Source of the DNA: an uncultured Ruminococcus sp.
Lineage (GTDB): Bacteria; Bacillota; Clostridia; Lachnospirales; Lachnospiraceae
NCBI GenBank assembly: GCA_900541505.1
Contig: UQKK01000003.1
Location: forward strand, 1-64,000
Reading direction: 5' to 3'
DNA length: 64,000 nt
The notes beneath the pieces were generated by a model. The model saw only the letters and a list, made by a program, of their open reading frames with translations, was not told the DNA's origin and did no database searches. The stretch's first letter is position 1, and every line of letters begins with the position of its first letter. Made by a program: the position numbers and the translations under genes. This document shows, in pieces, positions 17,855-27,235 of this stretch.

Positions 17855-19081
17855 ATGCGCAATGTCTACACGGTAAAGCAGGTCAATGCCTATATCAAAA
17901 ATATGTTTGCACAGGACCTTATGCTGAACCGCATCTATGTGAAGGGCGAGGTGTCCAACTGTAAATATCATACATCAGGGCATATTTATTTTTCTCTGAA
18001 AGATGAGTCCGGATTGATAGCCTGCGTCATGTTCGCGGGTTCGCGGTCAGGGCTTTCTTTTCGTATGCAGGACGGGCAGCAGGTCATTGTGCTTGGCAAT
18101 GTCAGTGTCTATGAGAGGGACGGCAAATACCAGCTCTATGCGAGAGAGATTATTCTGGACGGCGCCGGGCTTTTGTATGAGAAGTTCGAGGCGCTTAAAA
18201 AGGAATTAGAAGAAATGGGGATGTTTGCCCCGGAATATAAGCAGCCCATCCCCCGCTATGTGCGGACGGTGGGGATTGTGACTGCGCCCACTGGCGCTGC
18301 GGTGCGGGATATTATGAATATTGCCAGGAGACGGAATCCCTTTGTGCAGCTTATCCTCTACCCGGCGCAGGTACAGGGCGACGGGGCGGCAGAGAGTATC
18401 ATCAAGGGAATCAAGATGCTGGAAAAGAGAGGCGTGGACGTGCTCATTGTGGGACGGGGCGGCGGCAGCATCGAGGATTTGTGGGCGTTCAACGAAGAGA
18501 AAGTGGCGCGCGCTGCCTTTGAATGTAGGGTGCCGCTGATTTCCGCGGTGGGGCATGAGACAGACACCACCATCATCGACTATGTGGCGGATATGCGGGC
18601 GCCGACCCCTTCTGCGGCGGCGGAGCTGGCAGTCTACGATTACCGGGAAGTAAAAGGCGCTCTTGAGGAGACGAAGGCACGGCTTTTCAGGCAGATGATG
18701 GCAAATGTGGACAGAGAGCGCATGAAGGTGAAACATGCGGCGCTGAAACTGAAATTATCCCACCCCAGGCAGAAGCTTCTTAATGACAAGCAGTATGCGG
18801 CGGAGCTGGAGAACAGGCTGAAGACTCTCTTTGGCAGCAGACTGGAGGGGAAAAAGCATCAGCTTGCCCTCTATATAGAGAAGATGAAAGGGCTCTCCCC
18901 TCTGGCAAAATTGAGTCAGGGATATGCCTACATCGAAAATGAGGAAAAAGAAAACATCAAATCGGTTTCGCAGGTGCAAAAGGGGGACATACTGCATCTG
19001 TATATGACAGACGGCATCGTGAAGGCGGCGGTCTGTGAGGTAGAGAAGGAGAAAGCATATGGCGGAGAAAGAAAAGCGTGA
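17855..19081 (+). CDS. xseA: Exodeoxyribonuclease VII large subunit
   Basis: 408-aa catalytic subunit of ExoVII, which degrades single-stranded DNA. An N-terminal OB fold (NVYTVKQVNAYIK...) is followed by the catalytic core with GAAVRDIMNIARRRNP, GRGGGSIEDLWAFNEE and AVGHETDTTIIDYVADMRAPTPSAAAEL, then a coiled-coil tail. The ATG at 17855 is preferred (TAGGAG eight bases before) over the GTG six bases earlier. It overlaps xseB by 23 bp. Confidence 0.96.
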   Translation: MRNVYTVKQVNAYIKNMFAQDLMLNRIYVKGEVSNCKYHTSGHIYFSLKDESGLIACVMFAGSRSGLSFRMQDGQQVIVLGNVSVYERDGKYQLYAREIILDGAGLLYEKFEALKKELEEMGMFAPEYKQPIPRYVRTVGIVTAPTGAAVRDIMNIARRRNPFVQLILYPAQVQGDGAAESIIKGIKMLEKRGVDVLIVGRGGGSIEDLWAFNEEKVARAAFECRVPLISAVGHETDTTIIDYVADMRAPTPSAAAELAVYDYREVKGALEETKARLFRQMMANVDRERMKVKHAALKLKLSHPRQKLLNDKQYAAELENRLKTLFGSRLEGKKHQLALYIEKMKGLSPLAKLSQGYAYIENEEKENIKSVSQVQKGDILHLYMTDGIVKAAVCEVEKEKAYGGERKA

Positions 19082-19274
19082 GAGCCTGGAGCAACTGTTC
19101 GGGAAGTTGGAGACAGTGATTACGGATTTAGAAGGGGAGGATGTCACTTTGGAGGATTCCTTCCGGCTGTATAACGAAGGGATGAACCTGCTGAAAAAAT
19201 GTACACAGACCATTGACGAAGTGGAGAAAAAAGTCCTGATTCTGGACGAGGATGGTGAGACGCATGAATTTTAA
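19059..19274 (+). CDS. xseB: Exodeoxyribonuclease VII small subunit
   Basis: 71 aa, mostly one helical hairpin with the family pattern LEQLFGKLETVITDLEGEDVTLEDSFRLYNEGMNL-like. It assembles with XseA coiled coils. AAGGAGAAAGCAT lies before the ATG, inside xseA; the end overlaps ispA. Confidence 0.95.
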   Translation: MAEKEKRESLEQLFGKLETVITDLEGEDVTLEDSFRLYNEGMNLLKKCTQTIDEVEKKVLILDEDGETHEF

Positions 19275-20160
19275 AGAAGAAAATCAGAAAAAAGTAGCAG
19301 AGATTGAAACGATTTTAAGACAGTATCTTCCTGCGGCTAAAGGAGAACAGGCAGTCATCATGGAAGCGATGGAGTACAGCCTGATGGCGGGAGGAAAACG
19401 GCTGCGCCCCATGCTCATGCAGGAGACCTACCGAATGTTTGGAGGGGAGGAAACGCTCATTGAGCCTTTCATGGCAGCCATGGAGATGATACACACCTAT
19501 TCTCTGGTGCACGATGATTTGCCGGCGATGGACGATGACGAGTACCGCCGGGGACGCAAGACCACCCATATCGTCTATGGGGAGGACATGGGAATCCTCG
19601 CCGGGGACGCTCTTTTAAACTATGCCTTTGAGACCGCCTGTACCGCATTTGACATAAATCCGCAGAAGAGCCTGCTCATCGGCAAGGCGCTTCAGGTATT
19701 GGCGAAAAAGGCGGGCATCCACGGGATGATTGGCGGACAGGTAGTGGATGTGAAGGAATCCGGGCACGCGGTGAGCGGAGAAACCTTACATTTTATCTAC
19801 CGTCTGAAGACAGGCGCCCTTATTGAGGCGGCGATGATGGTGGGAGCCATCCTTGCCGGCGCCGACAAGGAGGATGTAGACAGGACAGAGCAGATTGCGG
19901 GCAAGATTGGACTCGCCTTCCAGATTCAGGACGATATCCTGGATGTGACGAGCACCACGGAGGAGCTGGGAAAACCTGTTCACAGCGATGAGAAGAACGA
20001 GAAGACCACCTATGTGACCTGGAAAGGGATTGACAAGGCGAAAGAAATGGTGGAAGCGCTCACAGACGAGGCAATCGCTCTGCTCTCAGAGATAAAGACC
20101 GATAAGAAAGACGATTTTCTTGAGGAACTGTTAAAGTCCCTGGTATATAGGAAAAAATAG
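19264..20160 (+). CDS. ispA: Polyprenyl (farnesyl) diphosphate synthase
   Basis: 298 aa. Makes C15 (possibly C20) prenyl diphosphate from IPP and DMAPP. First Asp-rich motif DDLPAMDDD (about 80-88), second DDILD (about 218-222) and conserved KTGALIEAA are present. The start at 19264 (MNFKEENQ) overlaps xseB by 11 bp; an ATG four codons earlier is possible but abuts its ribosome site. With dxs directly after it, this is an isoprenoid pair supplying precursors for undecaprenyl phosphate. Confidence 0.93.
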   Translation: MNFKEENQKKVAEIETILRQYLPAAKGEQAVIMEAMEYSLMAGGKRLRPMLMQETYRMFGGEETLIEPFMAAMEMIHTYSLVHDDLPAMDDDEYRRGRKTTHIVYGEDMGILAGDALLNYAFETACTAFDINPQKSLLIGKALQVLAKKAGIHGMIGGQVVDVKESGHAVSGETLHFIYRLKTGALIEAAMMVGAILAGADKEDVDRTEQIAGKIGLAFQIQDDILDVTSTTEELGKPVHSDEKNEKTTYVTWKGIDKAKEMVEALTDEAIALLSEIKTDKKDDFLEELLKSLVYRKK

Positions 20161-20173
20161 GGAGGGATTCCTT

Positions 20174-22066
20174 ATGCTGCTTAAAAAAATCCAGAAGGAA
20201 AATGATATCAAGAATTTAAAGCCGGAGGAATTAAAGCCCCTGGCAGATGAGATACGGGAATTTTTAGTGGAGAAAATCAGCAGGACGGGCGGACATCTGG
20301 CGTCCAACTTAGGCGTGGTGGAGCTGACCATGGCGCTCCATCTGGTCCTTGATTTCCCGGAGGATAAGCTCATCTGGGATGTGGGGCATCAGTCCTACAC
20401 GCATAAGCTTTTAACCGGGCGGAAAGACGGCTTTGATGCCCTGCGCAAATACGGCGGTATGAGCGGTTTCCCCAAGCGCAAGGAGAGTGCATGTGATGCC
20501 TTCGACACCGGGCACAGTTCCACATCCATCTCCGCGGGCATCGGCTACGTGGCGGCGCGGGACCTTTTAGGAGAACACCACAGGGTGGTCTCTGTGATTG
20601 GGGACGGCTCTCTGACCGGGGGCATGGCGTACGAGGCGTTAAATAATGCCTCCCGCTTAAAGAGCAATTTTATCATTGTCCTGAATGACAACAATATGTC
20701 CATCTCCGAGAATGTGGGCGGGATGTCCCGCTATCTGGACGGGCTTCGCACGGCGTCCGCCTATGCGGAACTGAAAAAAGGCGTGGAAGACACTCTCATG
20801 AAGATTCCGGGAAAGGGCGAGCGAATCGTCCACCAGGTGAAGAAGACAAAGAGTGGTATCAAACAGCTCTTTGTGCCGGGGATGTTTTTTGAGGACATGG
20901 GTATCACCTATTTAGGACCCGTGGACGGACACGATATACGGAAGCTGTACAAGGTATTAAACGAGGCGAAACGGGTCAATCACACCGTGCTGGTGCATGT
21001 GCTGACGAAGAAGGGAAAGGGATATGCCCCGGCGGAGGAGAATCCTTCCCGCTTCCACGGCACAGGTCCGTTTGACATTGCCACCGGCAAGCCTGTAGGA
21101 CCTGCGGGCAAAGATACATATACGGAAGTATTCTCCAAGGTGTTTGTAGATATCGCGCGGCAGGATGAGAAAGTGGTGGGCATCACCGCGGCTATGGCGG
21201 ACGGCACAGGGCTTGCCCGCTTCGCGAAGAAATACCCTCAGCGTTTTTATGATGTGGGAATCGCGGAGGAACACGCGGTGACCTTTGCCGCCGGACTTGC
21301 GGCGGGCGGGATGAAGCCGGTGTTTGCCGTGTATTCCTCCTTCCTGCAGCGTGCCTACGACCAGATGATACATGACGTCTGTCTGCAGAACCTTCCCGTG
21401 GTGTTTGCCGTGGACCGGGCAGGACTTGTGGGGAGTGACGGCGAGACCCACCAGGGACTCTTTGATTTATCTTATCTGTCCACCATCCCTAATCTGACTG
21501 TGATGTCCCCGAAAAATCGCTGGGAGATGGCGGATATGCTGCGCTTTGCCGTGGATTTGGGTTCCCCCGTGGCACTGCGCTATCCGCGGGGAGAGGCGTA
21601 TGAAGGGATGCAGGATTTCCGGGCACCTGTCGTCTACGGAAAGAGTGAAATCCTCTATGAGGAGGAGAGCATCGCCGTGATTTTTGTGGGGCATATGGCA
21701 GAATTGGCGGATAAAGTGCGCAGGCAATTAAAAGAAATCGGATACAGCTGCAGTCTTGTAAATGCCCGGTTTGTGAAGCCCTTGGATACAGAGATGCTGG
21801 AGTATCTGGCGAAGGACCACTCCCTGCTCGTAACAATTGAGGAAAATGTGCTGACTGGGGGCTTCGGTGAACAGGTGATGGAATATGCTATGCGTTCGAA
21901 GCTTAAGATAAGAGTGCGCGGCATTGGGATTCCCGATGAGTATGTGGAGCACGGAAATGTGGAGGTCCTGCGCAGGGAAGTGGGACTTGACGCGGACAGG
22001 ATTGTAAAACAGATTATCACGGACTATGCCTCTATCATAGAAGAATCGTCCGAAAAGAAGGACTAG
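20174..22066 (+). CDS. dxs: 1-deoxy-D-xylulose-5-phosphate synthase
   Basis: 630-aa thiamine-diphosphate enzyme that condenses pyruvate and glyceraldehyde-3-phosphate, first step of the MEP isoprenoid route. The ThDP motif GDGSLTGGMAYEALNNA lies at about 151-167, a transketolase pyrimidine-binding part with VGIAEEHAVTFAAGLA follows, then the C-terminal transketolase domain. Full length for the family. GGGAGGG is seven bases before the ATG. Confidence 0.97.
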   Translation: MLLKKIQKENDIKNLKPEELKPLADEIREFLVEKISRTGGHLASNLGVVELTMALHLVLDFPEDKLIWDVGHQSYTHKLLTGRKDGFDALRKYGGMSGFPKRKESACDAFDTGHSSTSISAGIGYVAARDLLGEHHRVVSVIGDGSLTGGMAYEALNNASRLKSNFIIVLNDNNMSISENVGGMSRYLDGLRTASAYAELKKGVEDTLMKIPGKGERIVHQVKKTKSGIKQLFVPGMFFEDMGITYLGPVDGHDIRKLYKVLNEAKRVNHTVLVHVLTKKGKGYAPAEENPSRFHGTGPFDIATGKPVGPAGKDTYTEVFSKVFVDIARQDEKVVGITAAMADGTGLARFAKKYPQRFYDVGIAEEHAVTFAAGLAAGGMKPVFAVYSSFLQRAYDQMIHDVCLQNLPVVFAVDRAGLVGSDGETHQGLFDLSYLSTIPNLTVMSPKNRWEMADMLRFAVDLGSPVALRYPRGEAYEGMQDFRAPVVYGKSEILYEEESIAVIFVGHMAELADKVRRQLKEIGYSCSLVNARFVKPLDTEMLEYLAKDHSLLVTIEENVLTGGFGEQVMEYAMRSKLKIRVRGIGIPDEYVEHGNVEVLRREVGLDADRIVKQIITDYASIIEESSEKKD

Positions 22067-22083
22067 AAAAGGAAGAAAAGTGT

Positions 22084-22902
22084 ATGAAAGAACGTTTGGA
22101 TGTACTGCTCGTAAAGCGGAATCTGGCACAGTCCAGGGAGAAGGCAAAGGCAATCATCATGTCCGGAAATGTCTTTGTGGACGGGCAGAGAGAGGATAAG
22201 GCAGGCACGACCTTTCCCGAGGAAGTTCAGATTGAGATAAAAGGGCATACTTTAAAATATGTGAGCCGGGGAGGGCTGAAGCTGGAGAAGGCGCTCGCCA
22301 ATTTCCATACTGATGTGGCGGGGAAAGTCTGTACCGACGTGGGCTCTTCCACCGGAGGATTTACGGACTGTATGCTGCAGAACGGGGCGAAAAAGGTCTT
22401 TGCCATCGATGTGGGGCGGGGACAGCTGGATTGGAAGCTTCGTCAGGATGAGCGGGTGGTCTGTATGGAGAAGACCAACATCCGTTATGTGACGCCGGAG
22501 GATATCGGAGAACCGGTGGATTTTTCATCTATTGACGTTTCTTTCATTTCGCTCACCAAGGTGCTTGTGCCAATCCGGGATTACTTAACGATGGAGGGGG
22601 AGATTGTCGCCCTCATCAAGCCGCAGTTTGAAGCGGGCAGAGAGAAAGTGGGGAAGAAAGGCGTTGTGCGGGAAAAGAGCACCCATCTGGAAGTCATCGG
22701 GAAGGTAGTGGATTATGCAAAGGAGATAGGCTTTGATGTGCTGAATCTGGAGTTTTCCCCCATCAAAGGACCGGAGGGCAATATCGAATATCTCGTCCAC
22801 CTGAAGAAACGTCTTGAGCAGGAGAATCCCGCACAGACATTAGTCACCCGCGAGGTTATCGAGAGCACGGTGGATATGGCTTTCGCCACATTGACAAAAT
22901 AA
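22084..22902 (+). CDS. tlyA: TlyA-family rRNA 2'-O-methyltransferase (hemolysin A-like)
   Basis: 272 aa: N-terminal S4 RNA-binding domain (about 1-62, ERLDVLLVKRNLAQSREKAK), then an FtsJ-type methyltransferase fold with SAM-binding DVGSSTGGFTDCMLQ (about 83-97) and catalytic-type Lys in KPQFEAGREKVGKKGVV. In mycobacteria TlyA methylates 16S and 23S rRNA; Clostridial members with this position are annotated the same, although the exact sites are not established here. Confidence 0.93.
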   Translation: MKERLDVLLVKRNLAQSREKAKAIIMSGNVFVDGQREDKAGTTFPEEVQIEIKGHTLKYVSRGGLKLEKALANFHTDVAGKVCTDVGSSTGGFTDCMLQNGAKKVFAIDVGRGQLDWKLRQDERVVCMEKTNIRYVTPEDIGEPVDFSSIDVSFISLTKVLVPIRDYLTMEGEIVALIKPQFEAGREKVGKKGVVREKSTHLEVIGKVVDYAKEIGFDVLNLEFSPIKGPEGNIEYLVHLKKRLEQENPAQTLVTREVIESTVDMAFATLTK

Positions 22903-22948
22903 GGCGAAAAGGCAGGATATCAAGAGTACGGCAAAAAAGAGGAAGACA

Positions 22949-23782
22949 ATGGAACGGTTTTACATTATCACAAACAGATTAAAAGACAGAGATTACAGGC
23001 TTACGGAAGAAATTCGGGCATATATTGAGGAACATGGGAAGAAAAGTATCCTCTCAGAGAAGGACGAGCTGGGACACATTCTGCCCGGCAGCGTGCCGGA
23101 GGATGCCCAGTGCGCTCTGGTGCTCGGCGGAGACGGGACACTCATCCGCGCGGCGCGGGAGCTGGGCGGCTATAATATCCCTCTTCTGGGAATCAACCTT
23201 GGCACATTGGGATATCTCGCGGAAGTGGAATTAAAAGATTTTAAAGAAGCTTTAGACCAGCTTTTTGAAGGGACGCCCCACATTGAGGAGCGGATGATGC
23301 TCTCCGGGACAGTGGAATCGGTTGTGGAGGATGTGGCGCTCAATGACATTGTTCTGACGAGAGACGGGGGACTTCGGGTGGTGAAGTTCAATGTCTATGT
23401 GAACGGTACTCTTTTAAATACGTACCTGGCGGACGGCATCATTATCTCCACTCCCACGGGGACGACCGGCTACAATCTCTCTGCGGGCGGTCCCATCGTG
23501 GAACCCACAGCGAGCATGTTCGTCATCACGCCCATCTGTTCCCATGCGCTCAATACGAGCAGCATTGTGCTCTCCTCAGAGGATACGATAGAGGTGGAAA
23601 TCTGCGAGGGCAGGTATGGCAGGGAAGAACATGTTCTACTCAATTTTGACGGGACAGACGGAATCCCGCTGGTGACAGGACATAAAGTCTGTATCCGCAA
23701 AGCAAAGGAGACAACCAGGCTCATCAAACTGAGCCAGGAGAGTTTTATGAAGACCATGCGCAAAAAGATGAAAGGAAACTAG
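22949..23782 (+). CDS. nadK: NAD kinase
   Basis: 277 aa, phosphorylates NAD to NADP. The hallmark GGDGT is in LVLGGDGTLIRAARE (about 53-67), and a second motif NDIVLTRD lies near 132-139. STPTGTTGYNLSAGGPI is also conserved. GAGGAAGACA precedes the ATG. Length normal. Four bases separate it from argR. Confidence 0.96.
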   Translation: MERFYIITNRLKDRDYRLTEEIRAYIEEHGKKSILSEKDELGHILPGSVPEDAQCALVLGGDGTLIRAARELGGYNIPLLGINLGTLGYLAEVELKDFKEALDQLFEGTPHIEERMMLSGTVESVVEDVALNDIVLTRDGGLRVVKFNVYVNGTLLNTYLADGIIISTPTGTTGYNLSAGGPIVEPTASMFVITPICSHALNTSSIVLSSEDTIEVEICEGRYGREEHVLLNFDGTDGIPLVTGHKVCIRKAKETTRLIKLSQESFMKTMRKKMKGN

Positions 23783-23786
23783 GACC

Positions 23787-24245
23787 ATGAAAGTCAGCCG
23801 ACATGCAAAGATTATTGAATTAATCAGCCAGTATAATATCGAGACGCAGGAGGAACTTGCGGAGCGTCTGAATGCTTCGGGATTTAAAGTGACCCAGGCG
23901 ACGGTGTCCAGGGATATCCGGGATTTGAAACTGACGAAAGTATCCGTGGACGGGGGCAGGCAGAAATACATCATCCACAGGCAGGAAGAGGAGGGCATGA
24001 GTGAGAAATATGTTCGCGTCCTGCGGGACGGCTATGTGTCCATGGATATGGCACAGAATATCTTGGTCATCAAGACGGTGTCGGGTATGGCGATGGCGGT
24101 GGCTGCCGCGGTGGATGCCATGAAGTGGAATGAGGTGGTCGGCTGTATCGCCGGCGATGACACCATCATGTGCGCGGTGCGCAGCGTGGAAGAGACGGCG
24201 GCGGTGATGGAGAAGATACGCAAGATTGTGTCAAAAGGGGTATAG
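23787..24245 (+). CDS. argR: Arginine repressor ArgR/AhrC
   Basis: 152 aa: N-terminal winged helix (about 1-70) with TQATVSRDIRDLKLTKV, C-terminal oligomerisation and arginine-binding domain with the GDDTIM motif. Regulates arginine biosynthesis and catabolism. It ends eight bases before recN and is co-transcribed in the nusB cluster. Confidence 0.95.
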   Translation: MKVSRHAKIIELISQYNIETQEELAERLNASGFKVTQATVSRDIRDLKLTKVSVDGGRQKYIIHRQEEEGMSEKYVRVLRDGYVSMDMAQNILVIKTVSGMAMAVAAAVDAMKWNEVVGCIAGDDTIMCAVRSVEETAAVMEKIRKIVSKGV

Positions 24246-24253
24246 GTGAGGCT

Positions 24254-25924
24254 ATGTTACAAAATCTGCATGTGAAAAATCTTGCCTTGATTGACGAGGC
24301 AGAAATTGAATTTCATCCGGGGCTGAATATCCTGACCGGGGAGACGGGAGCGGGAAAGTCCATTTTACTGGGCTCCGTAAACCTCGCCTTAGGAGGAAGG
24401 TACAGCACCGATATTCTGCGCAAGGGCGCGAAGTTCGGGCTTGTGGAGCTGACCTTTCTTGTGGAGGAGAAAGAGGTAGAAAAACAGCTGGAGGCGCTGG
24501 ACATTTTCCCGGAGGACGGGATGCTGGTCTTAAGCCGCAGACTGATGGAAGGGCGCAGTGTCAGCAAAATCAACGGGGAGACGGTGAGCATGGGAGTGTT
24601 AAAGAATGTTGCCAGTCTCCTTATCGATATCCACGGTCAGCATGAACACCAGACTTTGCTTAACAAAAAGAACCATCTCACCCTTGTGGATGCCTACGCC
24701 AAAGGGCAGAGCGCGCCTTTAAAGGAGCAGGTGAGGGAGGCGTACAGAGGGTATAAAAAGTACAGCCGGGAACTGGAAGAATCCGTGCTGGATGAGTCGG
24801 AGCGCCAGAGAGAGATTGCCCTGGCGCGCTTTGAGGCGGAAGAGATAGAAGAGGCGTCTCTTAAAATCGGTGAGGATGAGGAGTTAGAGACACTCTACCG
24901 CCGTATGACGAAGAGCCGGAATATCAAAGAAGGCGTGGAGGAAGCGCACCAGTATACCAGTGAGGATGCCCAGCATAATGCCAGCGACCTCTTGAGCCGC
25001 GCCATCCGTTCTCTTTCCCAGGCGGCGGATTGTGACGAAAAAGGAGAGCAGCTTTATTCTCAGCTTCTGGAGATTGACAGTCTGTTAAATGATTTTAACC
25101 GGGAACTGTCAGATTATGCAAAAAGTCTGGAGTTTTCGGAGGAGGATTTTGCTGAAACAGAGAACCGCCTGAATCTGGTCAATCATTTAAAGGCAAAATA
25201 TGGCAGCACGATTTCGGAAATATTGACATATTATGACGGAAAGATGCAGAGAATAAAAGAGCTGGAAGATTACGATGCCTATATCGAAAATCTGAGAAAT
25301 AAGGCGGAAAAGAGCGAAAAAAAATTAAAAGAGCTCTGCGATGCGCTCCATGAGGTGAGAGTGAAGGCTGCGGCGGGATTTGCGGGAGAAATCTGCCGGC
25401 AGCTCTCGGACTTGAATTTTTTGGATACCCGTTTTGAAATCCGGCTGAATGAGTTGGAGCACTATACAGCGGAGGGGAGAGACGAGGCGGAAATCTATAT
25501 TGCCATGAATCCCGGCGAACCGCTCAGGCAGCTTTCTTCCGTGGCATCCGGCGGAGAGCTTTCCAGAATTATGCTGGCAGTCAAGACTGTGCTGGCGGAT
25601 GAGGAGGACGTGCCTACACTTATTTTCGATGAGATTGATACCGGGATTTCCGGAATTACTGCCGGGAAAGTGGCGGAGAAGATGCAGGTCATAAGCGGGA
25701 ACCGCCAGGTCATCTGTATCACCCATCTTCCCCAGATTGCGGCGGCGGCAGATACGCATTATTTAATTGAAAAAACTGCCAGAGAAGGGATGGCGCGCAC
25801 AGAAATCCGGGGACTTTCCAAAGAAGAATCCATCCGGGAACTTGCCCGCATCTTAGGCGGCGCCAACATCACAGAACATATTTTGGACAGCGCCCGGGAG
25901 ATGAAAGAATTGGCAGGCAGGTGA
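24254..25924 (+). CDS. recN: DNA repair protein RecN
   Basis: 556-aa SMC-like ATPase for double-strand-break repair. Walker A GETGAGKSILLGS lies at about 31-43, a coiled coil (about 150-380) is flanked by the ATPase halves, ABC signature SGGELSRIMLAVK and Walker B TLIFDEIDTGISG are near 430-460. The ATG at 24254 is chosen because the family always begins MLQNLHVKNLALI; the longer frame overlaps argR. Confidence 0.96.
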   Translation: MLQNLHVKNLALIDEAEIEFHPGLNILTGETGAGKSILLGSVNLALGGRYSTDILRKGAKFGLVELTFLVEEKEVEKQLEALDIFPEDGMLVLSRRLMEGRSVSKINGETVSMGVLKNVASLLIDIHGQHEHQTLLNKKNHLTLVDAYAKGQSAPLKEQVREAYRGYKKYSRELEESVLDESERQREIALARFEAEEIEEASLKIGEDEELETLYRRMTKSRNIKEGVEEAHQYTSEDAQHNASDLLSRAIRSLSQAADCDEKGEQLYSQLLEIDSLLNDFNRELSDYAKSLEFSEEDFAETENRLNLVNHLKAKYGSTISEILTYYDGKMQRIKELEDYDAYIENLRNKAEKSEKKLKELCDALHEVRVKAAAGFAGEICRQLSDLNFLDTRFEIRLNELEHYTAEGRDEAEIYIAMNPGEPLRQLSSVASGGELSRIMLAVKTVLADEEDVPTLIFDEIDTGISGITAGKVAEKMQVISGNRQVICITHLPQIAAAADTHYLIEKTAREGMARTEIRGLSKEESIRELARILGGANITEHILDSAREMKELAGR

Positions 25925-25970
25925 GAGGAAATACCAGTGTGAAAATGAAAAAAAGCTCACATACTAAAAG

Positions 25971-25999
25971 CGGATACGAAAGCAGCGTGTCCGTTTTTT
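25971..25999 (+). terminator. Intrinsic terminator after recN
   Basis: CGGATACG (25971-25978) pairs with CGTGTCCG (25986-25993; one G-T pair), then six T. It separates the nusB-recN cluster from spoIVB. Confidence 0.85.
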
Positions 26000-26032
26000 C
26001 TTTCCGATACAAAAGAAAGGATGTGAGCAGAC

Positions 26033-27112
26033 ATGGTAGCAGGAGGAGAAAAAAGCAGAGTCCGTCAGGCTGCCGCTCTTTTGACATCAGCGGCAGTCCT
26101 TGTCTGTCTGGCGGGCTATCAGATACAAAATGGCGCATTGGACAGATGGCAGAAAGAAGTGAGCACCGGGGCGGTCTCGGAAGATACCGTGCTTTTAGGC
26201 GGCATGCCGGTGGGAATCTACATGGAGACAGATGGGGTAATGGTGTTAAACACCGAAGAGATAGAGGGGATGGACGGGCAGGAATACGAGCCCGCCGGAC
26301 ATCTGGTGAAGGCGGGAGATTACATCACGGGAATCAATGACAAGGAAATCCATAATAAGGAAGAACTCATAGAGGAGCTAAAGGAAATCGACGACTCGGA
26401 CGTTGTACTTACCCTGCGCAGAGACGAGGAGGAGATGGAGGTAAAGATTAAGCCTGTGCAGTGTGACACAGACGAGTATATGCTGGGAATCTGGGTGAGG
26501 GACAATGTGCAGGGACTGGGAACGATAACTTTTTTGAATGATAAGAGCAGGTTCGGCGCTCTGGGTCATGGCATCCACGATGCAGATACCAGCGTGCTCA
26601 TGTCGATTGCTGACGGAACGCTGTATAAGACCAGCATCCAGTCCATAAAAAAGGGGGAGAACGGGGTGCCGGGCAGCATGGAAGGCATCATTGTATATAA
26701 TGGCTACAACCGCCTGGGAACTGTGGATAAAAATACCGATGCGGGCATCTACGGAACTGTCGACAAAATTGACGAACTGTTTGAAGAGCAGATTCCCATA
26801 GAGACGGCATCCGTGGAAGAAATCGAGACAGGGGAAGCGACAATGCGTTGCTTTGTCGACGGTGAAATCAGAGAATATGATATTTTAGTGACAGATATCG
26901 ACACCTCAGGCAGTGAAATCAACAAGGGACTGGTCATACAGGTGACAGACGAAGCGCTGCTTGAGAAGACCGGCGGCATCATACAGGGGATGAGCGGAAG
27001 TCCCATTATCCAGAATGGGAAGCTGATTGGGGCGGTGACCCATGTGTTCGTACAAGATTCGACAAAAGGCTATGGGATTTTTATCGAAAATATGCTGAAA
27101 GAGGCAGAGTAA
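26033..27112 (+). CDS. spoIVB: SpoIVB peptidase (S55 family)
   Basis: 359 aa. N-terminal membrane helix (about 13-30), a PDZ domain (about 75-145, HLVKAGDYITGINDKEI) and an S55 serine peptidase domain with His in LGHGIHDAD and catalytic Ser within GMSGSPI (about 320-326). In Bacillus SpoIVB is made in the forespore and triggers pro-sigma-K processing through SpoIVFA. Some Clostridia use the peptidase differently, so the target here is not certain. spo0A follows, as usual in spore formers. Confidence 0.94.
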   Translation: MVAGGEKSRVRQAAALLTSAAVLVCLAGYQIQNGALDRWQKEVSTGAVSEDTVLLGGMPVGIYMETDGVMVLNTEEIEGMDGQEYEPAGHLVKAGDYITGINDKEIHNKEELIEELKEIDDSDVVLTLRRDEEEMEVKIKPVQCDTDEYMLGIWVRDNVQGLGTITFLNDKSRFGALGHGIHDADTSVLMSIADGTLYKTSIQSIKKGENGVPGSMEGIIVYNGYNRLGTVDKNTDAGIYGTVDKIDELFEEQIPIETASVEEIETGEATMRCFVDGEIREYDILVTDIDTSGSEINKGLVIQVTDEALLEKTGGIIQGMSGSPIIQNGKLIGAVTHVFVQDSTKGYGIFIENMLKEAE

Positions 27113-27117
27113 ATTTT

Positions 27118-27135
27118 TGTCGAAGTGATGTCGAA
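27118..27135 (+). promoter_or_regulatory. Two tandem 0A boxes upstream of spo0A
   Basis: TGTCGAA occurs twice, at 27118-27124 and 27129-27135, spaced 11 bp (one helical turn). It matches the Spo0A-binding core TGTCGAA exactly. The boxes lie 20 bp upstream of the -35 of the spo0A promoter, so autoregulation by Spo0A~P is likely. Confidence 0.8.
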
Positions 27136-27154
27136 TTAGTGCAACAAATTCTCC

Positions 27155-27183
27155 TTGATTCTGCATAGGCGTGTAGATATAAT
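27155..27183 (+). promoter_or_regulatory. Sigma-A promoter of spo0A
   Basis: TTGATT (27155-27160), 17 bp, TATAAT (27178-27183), 53 bp before the spo0A ATG, downstream of two 0A boxes. Confidence 0.78.
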
Positions 27184-27235
27184 AAGCATTGTGGCGTTTT
27201 CAAGTAAGGTTTCTGTCTAAAGGAGAGAAGGAGAT

